In this document: positions 1 through 10,549 of the stretch, piece after piece
Numbering within the stretch: position 1 is the stretch's first letter
Layout: every line of letters begins with the position of its first letter
Assembly (NCBI RefSeq): GCF_001540865.1
Contig: NC_033623.1
Span: forward strand, 532,586 to 596,585
DNA length: 64,000 bases
Direction: 5' to 3'
Source of the DNA: Ananas comosus
Lineage: Eukaryota > Streptophyta > Magnoliopsida > Poales > Bromeliaceae
Notes under the pieces: generated by a model
What the model saw: the letters and a program-made list of their open reading frames with translations, nothing else
Told to the model about the DNA's origin: nothing
Databases searched by the model: none
Made by a program: the position numbers and the translations under genes

Positions 1-37
<37 letters not shown>

Positions 38-388
38 AACAACTTGCTCTTTTCTATGTAACCAAGTTGTAATTTGTATTCTTGTTGTATATATATATAC
101 ACACACATTATATGTAGTTGTAAACCATTACTACATAAAAGAAAAAAAAAAAAAGAAAACAAGAAAAAGTGATCTTTGACTCGATTACATTAACCTTGAT
201 GTGAGTAGATTGCATGTACGTTATAAATTTAATCAACATGCACCATTATATATAAGCAAATTAATTAAGCATTTAATTCATCTTTACATATATTTTGTAG
301 AAATGCATACATAGTAGTTATTTCCTTGCTCAAAGTTTTAATGTCAATGAGCTAAAAATGCTTCATCCTATTCACATGTGAATCATAC
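1..388. other. AT-rich intergenic DNA with a (TA)n start
   Basis: The window opens inside a (TA)n microsatellite (1-32), followed by AT-rich DNA. I see no coding or RNA signal. Confidence 0.6.
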
Positions 389-1341
389 TAAAAATGATCA
401 ATTTCTCTAACAAGCTATTTACAAAATCCCATAAACATTATTAATTACAATTTCCCTACCAATGTGATCACTTTAATTTTTTATCAGTAATTTTCATACA
501 ATATACTCCATTACTGTGCTAATCTACTATCTTAATCTTATTCATGCAAAACTACCAAAGACCCAAATTGATATCCAAAATGGAAAAAAAAAAGGGATCA
601 TATCCAATTTTTTCCCTATGTTTTTAATATTTCATGAGCTGTATATTTGGTCTTTAGTATTCATGAAAGGAGTTGTAAATTTTTGATCCCTCCGTACTCA
701 ATCTTTTTCCACTCCTATATGATTAATTTTAATGATCTTTCTTAATGACTACCTCCAAAAAAAGAAAAAAGAAGCTCATAAAGTTTGAATACGATTTCAC
801 TATAACTTGAACTACTTTTTTGTTTTTCTTCGTGTCGTGTATCTCATGGGATTGCAACTGTTAAAAATGATCAATTTCTCTAACAAGCTATTTACAAAAT
901 CCCATAAATTAACATTATTACAATTTCCCTACCAATGTGATCACTTTAATTTTTTATCAGTAATTTTCATACAATACACTACTCCATTACTGTGCTAATC
1001 TACTATCTTAATCTTATTCATGCAAAACTACCAAAGACCTAAATTAATGTCCAAGAAGGAAAAAACAAGGGATCATATCCAATTTTTTCCTTTTGTTTTT
1101 AATATTTCATGAGCTGTATATTTAGTCTTTAGTATTCATGAAAGGAGTTGTAAGTTTTTGATCCCTCCGCATCGCTCAATCATTTTTCCACTCCTATATG
1201 ATTAATTTTAATGATCTTTCTTAATGACTACCTCCAAAAAAAAGAAAAGAGAAGCTCACAAAGTTTGAATACGATTTCACTGTAACTTGAACTACTTGTT
1301 TGTTTTTCTTCGTGTCGTGTATCACATGGGATTGTAACTGT
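389..1341. repeat. 476-bp tandem direct duplication
   Basis: Two head-to-tail copies, about 389-864 and 865-1341, match over nearly their whole length with scattered substitutions and 1-5 bp indels. Each starts with AAAAATGATCAATTTCTC and ends near TCATGGGATTG or CACATGGGATTG. Small ORFs inside differ between the copies and look like chance. This is a local duplication of non-coding DNA; no transposon ends are visible. Confidence 0.85.
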
Positions 1342-3725
1342 CATATATTATTCAAACCTTATTCAAAATTCTCACTGTACTTGAATTGGACAAAGGACAA
1401 GTTGATGAAAAGTAAGAAATGTTTGCTTCTGATTTTTTCCAAATCTATGGGCTCTCTTAAAGACAAGGTTGCGCGAGCTTATGTAATTAAGATGGTATGC
1501 AATTCTACATATTTTAGTTGACTAAACACTTTTATTTAGAATTTTTTTTTTGGCTTAATGTTGCATGCAAGATAAATTAACTTCAGTATATAATGAAAAT
1601 AACATAGAGTAATTTCCATTAATCAAGCTATATATATGTGTACAAGTTACATAGAATAAGCCTCAATTTGTTATATAAGCATGATTTTTCTTAGTACAAC
1701 ATAAAATTAATCCAAATTAGTCACTATACTTATCATGAAGTTTCCCTTAGGATAACTTAGCGAAGTTCCATGTAATGGCAATTGAGTCACTAAATCTTAT
1801 GTTTTGTTTCACTCAAATCACTCTATACTAAACTCGAGTTTAGTTTTTTTTCGTCATACAAACGAAATGACGACTAATCGAGCTGAAATGATACAGCTAT
1901 AATACATTGACAACTGATTCAATTGCCACATCATCTAAGGATCCTTAAAATTAAATTCAATGCATCCTTACAGAATGATGTGATAGCTCAACTACACAAA
2001 GTTGAAGATAACATGATAGTTAAATTAGTTGTCGCACAGTTCCTTCATTAAAGAACTATTTGGACAAAGTTTAATACAATGACCCACACTGAAATCATAA
2101 GCAATTAATTCTTTGTGATATATTAAAGTTCAACAATCAAAGGAGTTCAATTTCTCAGTATTTAACTTAGTCCAAAGTTTCCCACTCTAAATTTTGAGTT
2201 TGGACAAAGTTAACATCATGGGCCAAATGGTTCGATCTTTTATAAAAAATTTGGCTCCACAAATAACTAATTGACTATGAACATTTAATATGCCTAATTA
2301 AATAATCACATAGGATTAGGAACATGGTTAGTTATGTATGCAAATCTAGTTTAAGATTATCGGTTATATATCATTTTGGACCCACCAATTAATGTTGGAT
2401 ATTTGTAGGAAAGTCAAAGTAATCAGTGAATTTAAAAGCTAAAACAACTAGTTTAATTAGCTGTTCACTGTACACGGGCTAATGTTTTTATTGAAAATGC
2501 TATCCCTTGCTTAGTATAATCATTTAAACATAATTATTAATTGTTTTCTATGTTCTTTATATTATATATTTATTACGAGAAGATATCAAAGTCGAAATGA
2601 TCGAAACATTTAACACCGCGAATATGAAAATACATTTTTGTTTGGTTTGCTTATCTGTTTTAGATTTATTTCTTATTTAATATTAACTTTTCGATTAGCT
2701 ATCGCGATAAGAAGTGTGTTAGAGATGTGCACTCATCAGTAAACATCATTAACTAAAATACAACTTACTTACAATTTTTATTGATCACTTGTCTCGCTAT
2801 TAGAATAGTTTTTTCAATGTAAACAAAATTAGAGTGACATGTGCAAAGGCTACGATGTATACTTTGTTATTTTCTAATAAGAAGGATATTATCAATTCAT
2901 CTACGTATCAATTAATCTTACCTTAGCATGTAAAATGTGTTTAGATCCTAATGGAAAGGTAGGATCCGCTAAATCTTGCTTCTCAAAAAGATACATTATA
3001 ATAAATAGGATTGTTTTAAAATCAGAAAACAATTGTCCTTTCCTATCTCTTCAGTTTCTTAATTCTTGGCATAATTTCTTGTCGGAAATAATAAAATTAG
3101 CAGTTCCACGTAAATTTTTATCTCATTACCTATCACTAGATCCGTTGGTAGGTTATCAGTATCTTGAATAATGAGCTTTTGATTTGAATCCTGCAGTGTT
3201 TATATAAAAAGTGTTATAAAAAAAAAATTATTGAAAATAGCGTGCACAGCAAAAAAAAAATCTTAACGTACAATGGCACTAAAGAAATATGAAACAAAAA
3301 TATTATGACATTAAATGATTGATACAGAGATTTAAACTCGATACTTATTGGAACTAAAGAAGCTCATGCACCACTGACTCTGATACTATATATATAAACC
3401 TAAGAGATATAGAAATATAATTTAAAAATAATCTTAACTCCGAAAAAATGCAAGCAAATGCACCGTTTCTGTAGCCATTTAAATATTCTAATTTTATTTC
3501 TAATATTTCAATTTATTTGATTTAAACAGTTAGTGACCCTAAATTTTAAAAATTTGAATGCATCGTTTATCTTTACAGATTTGATTAATATATTTTATGT
3601 AATTTATATAGCTATAAATTTATTGAAATAAACAGTTAACTTAAATTTTGTATCGAACGATTCATCAAATTATTTAATTAAATAAATTAACAACTAAAAT
3701 TAAAATTTTAAAAGATCAAATAATC
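1342..3725. other. Intergenic, no gene recognised
   Basis: AT-rich DNA with frequent stops in all frames. The 78-codon ORF at 2935-3171 and the 73-codon ORF at 1300-1521 resemble nothing I recognise and have ordinary AT-rich composition. No tRNA, TIR or TSD was seen. Confidence 0.5.
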
Positions 3726-3886
3726 TTTTTTTTTTTTTTTTTGAGAGAGATATGTAGCACGCAACCCGCTTCATTTATTTCATTTAGAATAAACTTAACT
3801 GGAAATGTGAATCAATTAGGATTTGAACTTGGGTTTCGGATATTAACCACTAAATCCTTTGCCACTTGTTGTAGGGACGGTCGGTA
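3726..3886 (-). mobile_element. tRNA-derived SINE, antisense copy
   Basis: On the minus strand it reads from a head like ACCGACCGTCCCTA through an A-box-like segment (GTGGCAAAGGATT) and a diverged B box, to a tail that repeats GTAGC/GCTAC before poly(A), seen here as poly(T) at 3726-3742. At least seven relatives lie in the window, so the family consensus is clear. A short AAAAGAT on both sides may be the remains of a target-site duplication. Confidence 0.8.
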
Positions 3887-3948
3887 AAAAAGATGAGAAA
3901 ATTGATTCAAAATGACCTATAGTTCAAATAAATTTTATACATTTTTAT

Positions 3949-4553
3949 CGGGAATATATGGTTTTTTTTTACAAATAGTCCTCTCACAAATTTTATTTGC
4001 AAAAATAGTCCTGTCCGAAAATTATTTGCAAAAATGGCCCTGCCCCTGCCACGCCAGAGCCACGTCAGCGCCACGCGGGCAGAGCGGGCCCAGATGTTTA
4101 AGTTGAACACGGTGAACCATTCACCGTGTTCAATACAAGATTTTTGTATTGGACACGGTGAATGGTTCACCGTATCCAATACAAATATCCAAACAATGGC
4201 TAAGTTGGAGGTATTTGTATTAGACACGGTGAATCATTCACCGTGTCTAATTATTTGTATTAGACACGGTGAATGTTTCACCATGTCCAATACAAATATT
4301 GCGATCTTAGCTATTTTGTATTGGACACGGTGAATCATTCACCGTGTCCAATACAAAAACTTTGTATTGAACACGGTGAATGGTTCACCGTATTCAACTG
4401 AACCATCTGGCCCAGTCCCGCCGGCGTGGCGCTGACGTGGTGCTTGCGTGGCAGGGTCAGGACCATTTTTGTAAATAAATTTTTGACAGTACTAATTTTA
4501 AAAAAAAAATTTATAAGAGGGCTATTTGCAAAAAAAGCCCGGAATATATATAT
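3949..4553. mobile_element. Fold-back element with six internal palindromes
   Basis: The outer arms (about 3949-4100 and 4402-4553) are inverted repeats of each other and share tracts such as CACGTCAGCGCCACG. Between them lie six palindromes of about 30 bp, near 4107-4133, 4144-4180, 4216-4252, 4257-4294, 4319-4354 and 4364-4400. Each centres on a GGTGAA-NNN-TTCACC type core inside GACACGGTGAA...TTCACCGTGTC. The whole unit can fold on itself. ORFs of about 100 codons on both strands are by-products of the symmetry. It looks like a non-autonomous fold-back DNA transposon; the family is not recognised, and no clean target-site duplication was found. Confidence 0.75.
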
Positions 4554-4567
4554 TGCTAACTCCTCCT

Positions 4568-4569
<2 letters not shown>

Positions 4570-4612
<43 letters not shown>
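4570..4612. repeat. (TA)n microsatellite
   Basis: Uninterrupted TA dinucleotides just outside the fold-back element. Confidence 0.95.
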
Positions 4613-4614
<2 letters not shown>

Positions 4615-4904
4615 AGGTGGCAATCCAACCCACATCACCCCAACACTCTCATTGGCCATCACTTGTTGACCACACATTACAAAACCCTAGAAATAGAAGC
4701 CCACATCACCCTTATATTTCCCTTTTGCATTTTTCTCACCCTTAAGATAAGTACAGCAACATCTCCATCCTTACTTACTTGTACTTTCTTTTTCCCTACA
4801 TGTCCTTTCTCTCTCTCTCTGGTATACTGTATTTGGACGCAACCACAGCCACTTACACCCCCACATGTCTCTCTCTAGATTTATCTCTAGATTTTTCCAT
4901 ATTT

Positions 4905-4905
4905 A

Positions 4906-4962
<57 letters not shown>
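4905..4962. repeat. (CT)n microsatellite
   Basis: Nearly pure CT dinucleotides at the end of a pyrimidine-rich stretch (about 4800-4962). No gene start was found directly downstream. Confidence 0.95.
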
Positions 4963-4964
<2 letters not shown>

Positions 4965-5081
4965 TAATTAAACTTAAGTTTTTATTAAATGTGTAAGTTA
5001 TTCAAGTCAAGGAGGGGTGAGTAGTTTTATATTTGTGCGTCAAAGTCAGAGCCTATTCATCACCATAAATAGCCCACAGGG

Positions 5082-5550
5082 CCATAACCTTTTTATTTTT
5101 TTTTTCTAAAATACCTCTTATATGTTCCACCGTTATTATAAATAAAATACCTCCGCAGTTATCTCCTGTTAAGTAACTTAAGTTAAACGTGAGTTAAATA
5201 TCTACCACAACTAAAAAACTTAAAATACCAATTTTGCCCTTAACTTTAGGGCAAATAAGAAATGTTGGTGACAGTAGAGGGGTATATTAAAAAAGATCAA
5301 AAGTTAAAATACTTTTTGTGCCCCTGACTTTAAGGACAAATAAGAAAGTCGGCGATGGTGGAAGGGTATACTTGAAAGGGCAAAATAGTAATCTTACAAA
5401 GATAACAGAGTTAATAAACTGATTTTAACTCTAGAGATATATTAGAAATAGGTTGAAACGTAGAAAGGGTATTTTCAATATTAGCCTTCTAAGAGGAGTA
5501 AATCGCGAGTCGGAAATTTTTCACGGGTATATAAACAATTGCCCCTTTTT
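5082..5550. repeat. Dispersed repeat related to 24991-25376
   Basis: Shares long stretches with 24991-25376, including GTGAGTTAAATATCTACCAC, CAAATAAGAAATGTTGGT and a GGGTATATAAACAATTGCCC end. The two copies are diverged. The ends of the other copy are imperfect inverted repeats, so this is probably a MITE-type element. Confidence 0.65.
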
Positions 5551-5884
5551 TTAAATAGTAGGGAACAAATTTTTTTTTTTTACCATTATTTAGTTGAAAG
5601 GAAGAAAACAAAATTATTATATATATTTTTTCTTATTATATATATTATATTATTATTAATTTATAATAATTAGTATACTATATATATTATTATTATATTT
5701 TTAAAAATAAATATATTTAAAATATATTATATAATAAGTTTGTAATATAATACATAATAGTATATTATATTTAGTACTATAAAATAAATTACTATATATT
5801 TATAAATAATATTTATAAATATAATATTATATAGTAATATATTATATAAAAATAAAATATTATATATATATATATATATATATA

Positions 5885-6392
5885 GAGTGAGGCTACTATA
5901 CTTCTAGAAGCACGGAGCTTTCCGTGCTTCCAGATCTTTTTCCATGTTGCGACTTTCGAATCGTCGATCGGCTCTATTAAACTTAATCTAGAGTATTTAA
6001 AGTAGCTAGAAAATAAATTTTGCAATTTTTCGATATCATTTGTCTAGTGAACAAAGGGGCTCAAAATCAACGGCTGAAAATAAAAATCTTACAAAATGTA
6101 ATAATATGACATTAAAATTTTAGATCAAAAATATTGATCTTATTTTAGATCTGGATATTTCTATACCGTTAAACTTGCAAACGGCTCACTACGGCCATTA
6201 AAATTATTGATTTTGAGCCCCTTCGATCACTAGACAAATGATATCGAAAAATTATAAAATTTATTTTCTAGTACTTCAAATACTCTAGATCAAATTTTAC
6301 GGAGCCGATCGACGATTCGAAAGTCGCAACATCAAAAACGACCTGAGAGCACGGAAGGTTCCGTGCTTCTAAAAGCATAATAACCTCATACA
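5885..6392. mobile_element. MITE with terminal inverted repeats of about 190 bp
   Basis: The left half (AGAAGCACGGA, then ACTTTCGAATCGTCGATCGG) returns in inverted form on the right (CGATCGACGATTCGAAAGT, then CCGTGCTTCTAAAAGC). It sits between TA-rich flanks, so the target-site duplication cannot be read. The element at 51028-51513 shares the same inner sequence (ATCGACGATC, GAAAATAAATTTTG) and has a clean 10-bp duplication, suggesting a Mutator-type family. No coding capacity. Confidence 0.8.
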
Positions 6393-7352
6393 CTATATAT
6401 ATATATATATATAATGAAGAGAGAGAGAGTCTGCAGGCTCTAGGTGTGGACTCTCCCTCATGCGGTCCACGAGGTGAAGTTCACCTTGGGTACTGTGTGT
6501 TAACACACCTGTGCCACGATTTTTTAGGACGAGACTTGAAGAGAGCAAAAAAACAAAAATTCTTCTGAAAATCTGTTACGAATAACCAAATAATAGAAAA
6601 AAAATTTCAACGAAAAATATTTTTCAGAATGATTTTACGTGGATCCAAGCACACCCTTACTAAATTTAGATTTATTATCTTTAATCCACGGATATATAGT
6701 AAATATAACTTCAGTAATTTAATTTCAATCAACAGTTATTTTTATTTTTGTATAAATCACAATGATTAATGAAAGAAATTGAATAGTGGTGAGCCCACTA
6801 CCATCTCGTAATATTACTTCTATAATGAGAATGAATAAATCACTCTAATTCTTCTATTTTTTTTTTCTTTTACTAGCTAAGAGTATTCTTATTAAAATGT
6901 TTGACAAATTAATAAGAAATCTTAAAACTCTACTACCATTCTAAACCTTAATAAAACACAAAACTCTAAAAATTAAAAAGCTCTAACTTATTGCCAAGCC
7001 AGGTAATAATGTTCACACATGCATGTACTCAACGTTGTACGTACGCGCGTACGTAGTAAATTGCTCCGACCAAGGATTGTAGCATATCCTTTCTCACGAC
7101 TCTCTCTCTCTCTCTCCCTCTTCATACATTAACCAACGAATTTTAAGGGAAAAAATATGCCAAGCTTGTCGTTTTATGGCGACATTAAGAATATCCTGTT
7201 TCCCGTACACCAACGTGTTAGCGTACATCTCTCTCCCTCCTTTGTCAACGCACCCCTCCTCCATATATATCCTATCCTTAGATGAAACAATAATAATAAG
7301 CAAGAGAGAGGAAGAGGAGGAAGAAGAGGAAGAGGATAAATCTATCATCAAT
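6393..7352. other. Intergenic and upstream region of the DUF1442 gene
   Basis: AT-rich DNA. Near the right end there is a CT tract (about 7099-7119) and a purine-rich GAGGAAGAGGAGGAAG stretch just before the DUF1442 start codon; these probably belong to the promoter or 5' leader. An in-frame upstream ATG at 7176 exists, but the family start is at 7353. Confidence 0.5.
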
Positions 7353-7878
7353 ATGAAGTTGGTATGGTGCCCGGAGATGGCGTCGAAGGCGTACATCGAC
7401 GGCGTGAAGACGCTGGCGGAGCGAGAGCTCGCCGACACCGACGTTGCCGAGCTCGTCTCCGCCATGGCCGGGGGCTGGAACGCGCAGCTCATCGTCGAGG
7501 CCCCGGCCCCGGCACCGCACGACGTCGCCGCCATCACCCTCGCCCTCTCCGCCGCCGCGCGCCACACCGGCGCCCGCTACGTCTGCGTCTACCCAGACCG
7601 TAACTCGGCGGCGGAGCACCCCGCGGAGGTGGTGGTGGGGGAGGCGGCGGAGGCGATGGGGGGGCTGGAGGGGGTGGACCTGCTGGTGGTGGACGCGCGG
7701 CGCGGGGACGCGGCAGCGGCGGTGGCGGCGGCGAGGCCGGGGCCGAGGGGGATGGTGGTGGTGCAGCACCACGCGGGGCGGCGGAGGGGCTGCGGCGGCG
7801 GCGGCGTCGCGTTGGTGCCGGCGGTGGATTCGGCACGTGGATCGGGACACGGGCGAGGAGCACGTGTTCCGACGCTGA
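7353..7878 (+). CDS. DUF1442 family protein, C-terminus out of frame
   Basis: The protein opens MKLVWCPEMASKAYIDGVKT, the characteristic start of the plant DUF1442 family, whose members are Rossmann-like and resemble methyltransferases. The family block DVAELVSAMAGGWNAQLIVE follows, then a TGARYVCVYPDRNS strand and GLEGVDLLVVDARRGD. The conserved family ending RRWIRHVDRDTGEEHVFRR is present but in another frame (about 7819-7875, TGA at 7876). The first frame runs on to 7961 with an unrelated tail. The segment before the switch (7700-7820) is extremely G-rich, so a base error, a small deletion or an unrecognised short intron are all possible. The family usually has more residues between the VVV strand and the end. 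I chose 7353 over the upstream 7176 because it matches the family N-terminus. Biochemical function is unknown. Confidence 0.7.
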
Positions 7879-8301
7879 TATCCTTCTGGATAATTTTCAT
7901 GTCATACGTCAATATGCCAGCACAGCAGCAGAACTTATCTCCAAACACGGATATCAGCTGAACATGTGCTGGCACTTTGAAAATGTGAATAGATAGCAAC
8001 GCATGATAGCATATGTTCATTTTGACATATTTTTTCTTTTCTAATTTTGTATCTTTATTATATGTAAGATAAAAGTTTGTAAGATGACAATGGAATCCAC
8101 GCGTTGTGAATTTTTTGGTTAGTAATTCCATTACGTATTTACAAGAGCCGTTATACCACCAAGACTTAAAATTTTCGACCTAAAATTTTAGTGCAGATTG
8201 GGAAAGAAACTAAAGCTTAATTCGCATGGCTAGTCCTGCAAATGACATATTATATAAAAAATTTCACTAATATTTAAGTAAAGATCCATCACTTTGATAA
8301 A
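7879..8301. other. 3' flank of the DUF1442 gene
   Basis: AT-rich, no coding signal. The gene's polyadenylation site is probably here, but no particular signal stands out. Confidence 0.4.
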
Positions 8302-8462
8302 AATTATCGATCGGCTCTAAAGCAGGTGGCAAAGGATTTAGTAATTGATACCCGAGACCCATGTTCGAATTATAGTTGATTCACATTTTCAACTAAGTTT
8401 ATTTTTAAATAAAATAAACAAAGCAGATAGTGTTCTACCTATCTTTTTTTTTTAAAAAAAAG
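8302..8462 (+). mobile_element. tRNA-derived SINE, diverged copy
   Basis: Reads CGATCGGCTCTAAAGCAGG, then GTGGCAAAGGATTTAG (A box region) and GTTCGAATTA (decayed B box), then the family tail and poly(A) ending at about 8461. GATAAAA occurs on both sides and may be a short remnant of the target-site duplication. Confidence 0.8.
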
Positions 8463-10280
8463 GATAAAAGTTGCGTAAATTGGCAATTTCACAAATACTT
8501 TTCCATGAATTCCATTATCAACCAATATAAGTTACTTACTATTTACATGAATAATATTATGCTTACAAATTTTTTACAAACTTTCTGTAAGCACGTGTTT
8601 CTATGGTTGGATTTATTTATTTATTTATTTTTTCTCATTTGTGAACACACATAAAAAAAAAAATAGAACCTAAAATTCTGAAAAATTAATTTTATGAAAT
8701 TTTATGGAAAATATCATTTCTATAGCTTTAGTTTTCCAGAAAAAATAATCAAAAAACCATAAGTAGATTCTTCCATAAAATCTGTATAAAAAAATTTAAA
8801 AAAATTACATTTTCTGAAACCAATCAGCCAGAAAACTATTTTCTATTTTTTTTTGTTTAACCAAATTGTAGATAGTTTTGTTCCTAAGCACAGTATTAGT
8901 GTATCTACATAATGCTTTGTACTCTTTGGGAAGGAAATTTTTTTTTTTTTTTCCAGATGTAAACTTAAGATACATCCCAATTTCTTTCCTTGTTTTTTAA
9001 TTTCCATCTCATTAGTACTTTACTAGATTGAATGAGTAGTCATAGATTATGTTAATGTTCATTTGAGAGCATATCTAAACAACTTGTTACTAATTTAAGT
9101 AAATAAAGAGTTAGGCTTACTAATTTGTGAGAGATCTCTCCATCACCCAGAATAAAGTAGCACTAGATCGCATAATAGAAAAATGAAACCGACATACAAC
9201 TCCTAAATAATTAAATCCTGAGTTTAGTTGATCAGTATTATAAAAAGAAATTAGTAACCAAGTTGATGTTCGATCAGTGTTTGACGTTAACTTAGCCTTA
9301 ATTAACTAGGAGTTCTACCTAACGAGACGAATAATTTGACGACAAGCATAACATAAGTGATAAGCTTAGCTTAGCTGATCAAAATCGAACTTGAAAACGC
9401 ATGCAAAAATAGCAAAACATGCCAAAGCTTTAATTTTAGGTCGATAATAACACCTATTTCACATCTTTGAAAACAAAAACTCCCTTAAAAGACGAAGAAA
9501 AAAGGCAAAGATAATAAGAACTATTCGGACGAGGTCATAGTTAGGTTAGGTTCAATTAATAATGTCCTCATCTAATCGCCACTTAGTAGTTCGGTTAGTA
9601 GGTATTCTCATGGTCGAGGTGAAGCTAGATCTTGGATTTCTAATCCAGTTTGGTGCCCAAAAAAACAGGTGGGTGCGCAGGCCTTCGAGCATAACTTAAA
9701 AATAAAAAAAGCGATAAAGCGCCAGTGATGATCTTAATCCAACATTGTTAGCTATCAAAGTAAAATTTACAAATTCAGAAATCGAGTAAGTCAAGTAGGG
9801 ATATAAAGAGTGCATACATTCATGTAACATTTCGAGTTAATTTGCAGCAACAGATACACTTACAGATGCAAAATTCAACAACAATTACAGCTACAAATGT
9901 ACAAGATTTTGGACTAAAAGCCTCTGGCTATTTATAATGGTAATCAACACAAATCACCCTGATTAAGGAGAGAGAGGAGCAGTGAAATGAAACCGGGATT
10001 GTTAACTATACGAAAGATTGCGCTTCTTTACCTCGCATGGAAATGGATGGACTCGCTCGTTTATGCACTGTAGAGGTATATTTTTCTCCTCATATGTTAA
10101 GCCAGTGATTTCAATTTATTCTTCTTCTATTCAGTACTATTCAGTAGTGTGTTTAGATCAACAGGAAAAAGATCTCTCTAATTGTGATCTGAATTATCCT
10201 GAAATAGAAGAAAAGGAGAACCATCAACACAATCTTTAGCATCGCCTAAACAAAAAAGATGAATCATATTTGGCAACTAC
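8463..10280. other. Intergenic, no gene recognised
   Basis: About 1.8 kb of AT-rich DNA with short homopolymer runs. I see no convincing ORF, TIR or RNA gene. Confidence 0.5.
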
Positions 10281-10428
10281 ACCGATCGTCCCTAGAGCAA
10301 GTGACAAAGGGCTTGATGGTTGGTACCCGAGACCCAAGTTCGAATCCTAGTTGATTCACATTTTCAGCTAAATTTATTTCTAAATGAAATAAACGAAGCG
10401 GGTAGCGTGCTACCTATCTCTCAAAAAA
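10281..10428 (+). mobile_element. tRNA-derived SINE with a 15-bp target-site duplication
   Basis: Full-length copy. The head is ACCGATCGTCCCTAGAGC, the A box region is AGTGACAAAGGGCTTG, and the B box is AAGTTCGAATCC. The tail is GGGTAGCGTGCTACC followed by a short A run. It is flanked by the perfect direct repeat ATATTTGGCAACTAC (10266-10280 and 10429-10443), the mark of target-primed insertion. It lies just downstream of the ArfB-like gene. Confidence 0.93.
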
Positions 10429-10549
10429 ATATTTGGCAACTACTAAAATACAGCTTTCAGAATCATGATTTGATGATTATCAGGACAACCATCCATTACA
10501 AGCAAATGAAAAGTCGACTAGTTACAGCTTCAGGAATTGTACCTTATAG

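Noticed and set aside
4109..4401. CRISPR-like array (short repeats with spacers)
   Set aside because: The repeats are palindromes of variable spacing inside a plant fold-back element. There are no cas genes, and the genome is eukaryotic.
7278..7863. Antisense ORFs across the DUF1442 gene
   Set aside because: Arg/Pro low-complexity shadows of GC-rich coding sequence.
10281..10428. Possible tRNA gene (A and B boxes)
   Set aside because: It lacks a cloverleaf and acceptor stem, has a poly(A) tail and a target-site duplication, and is one of about eight dispersed copies: a SINE.
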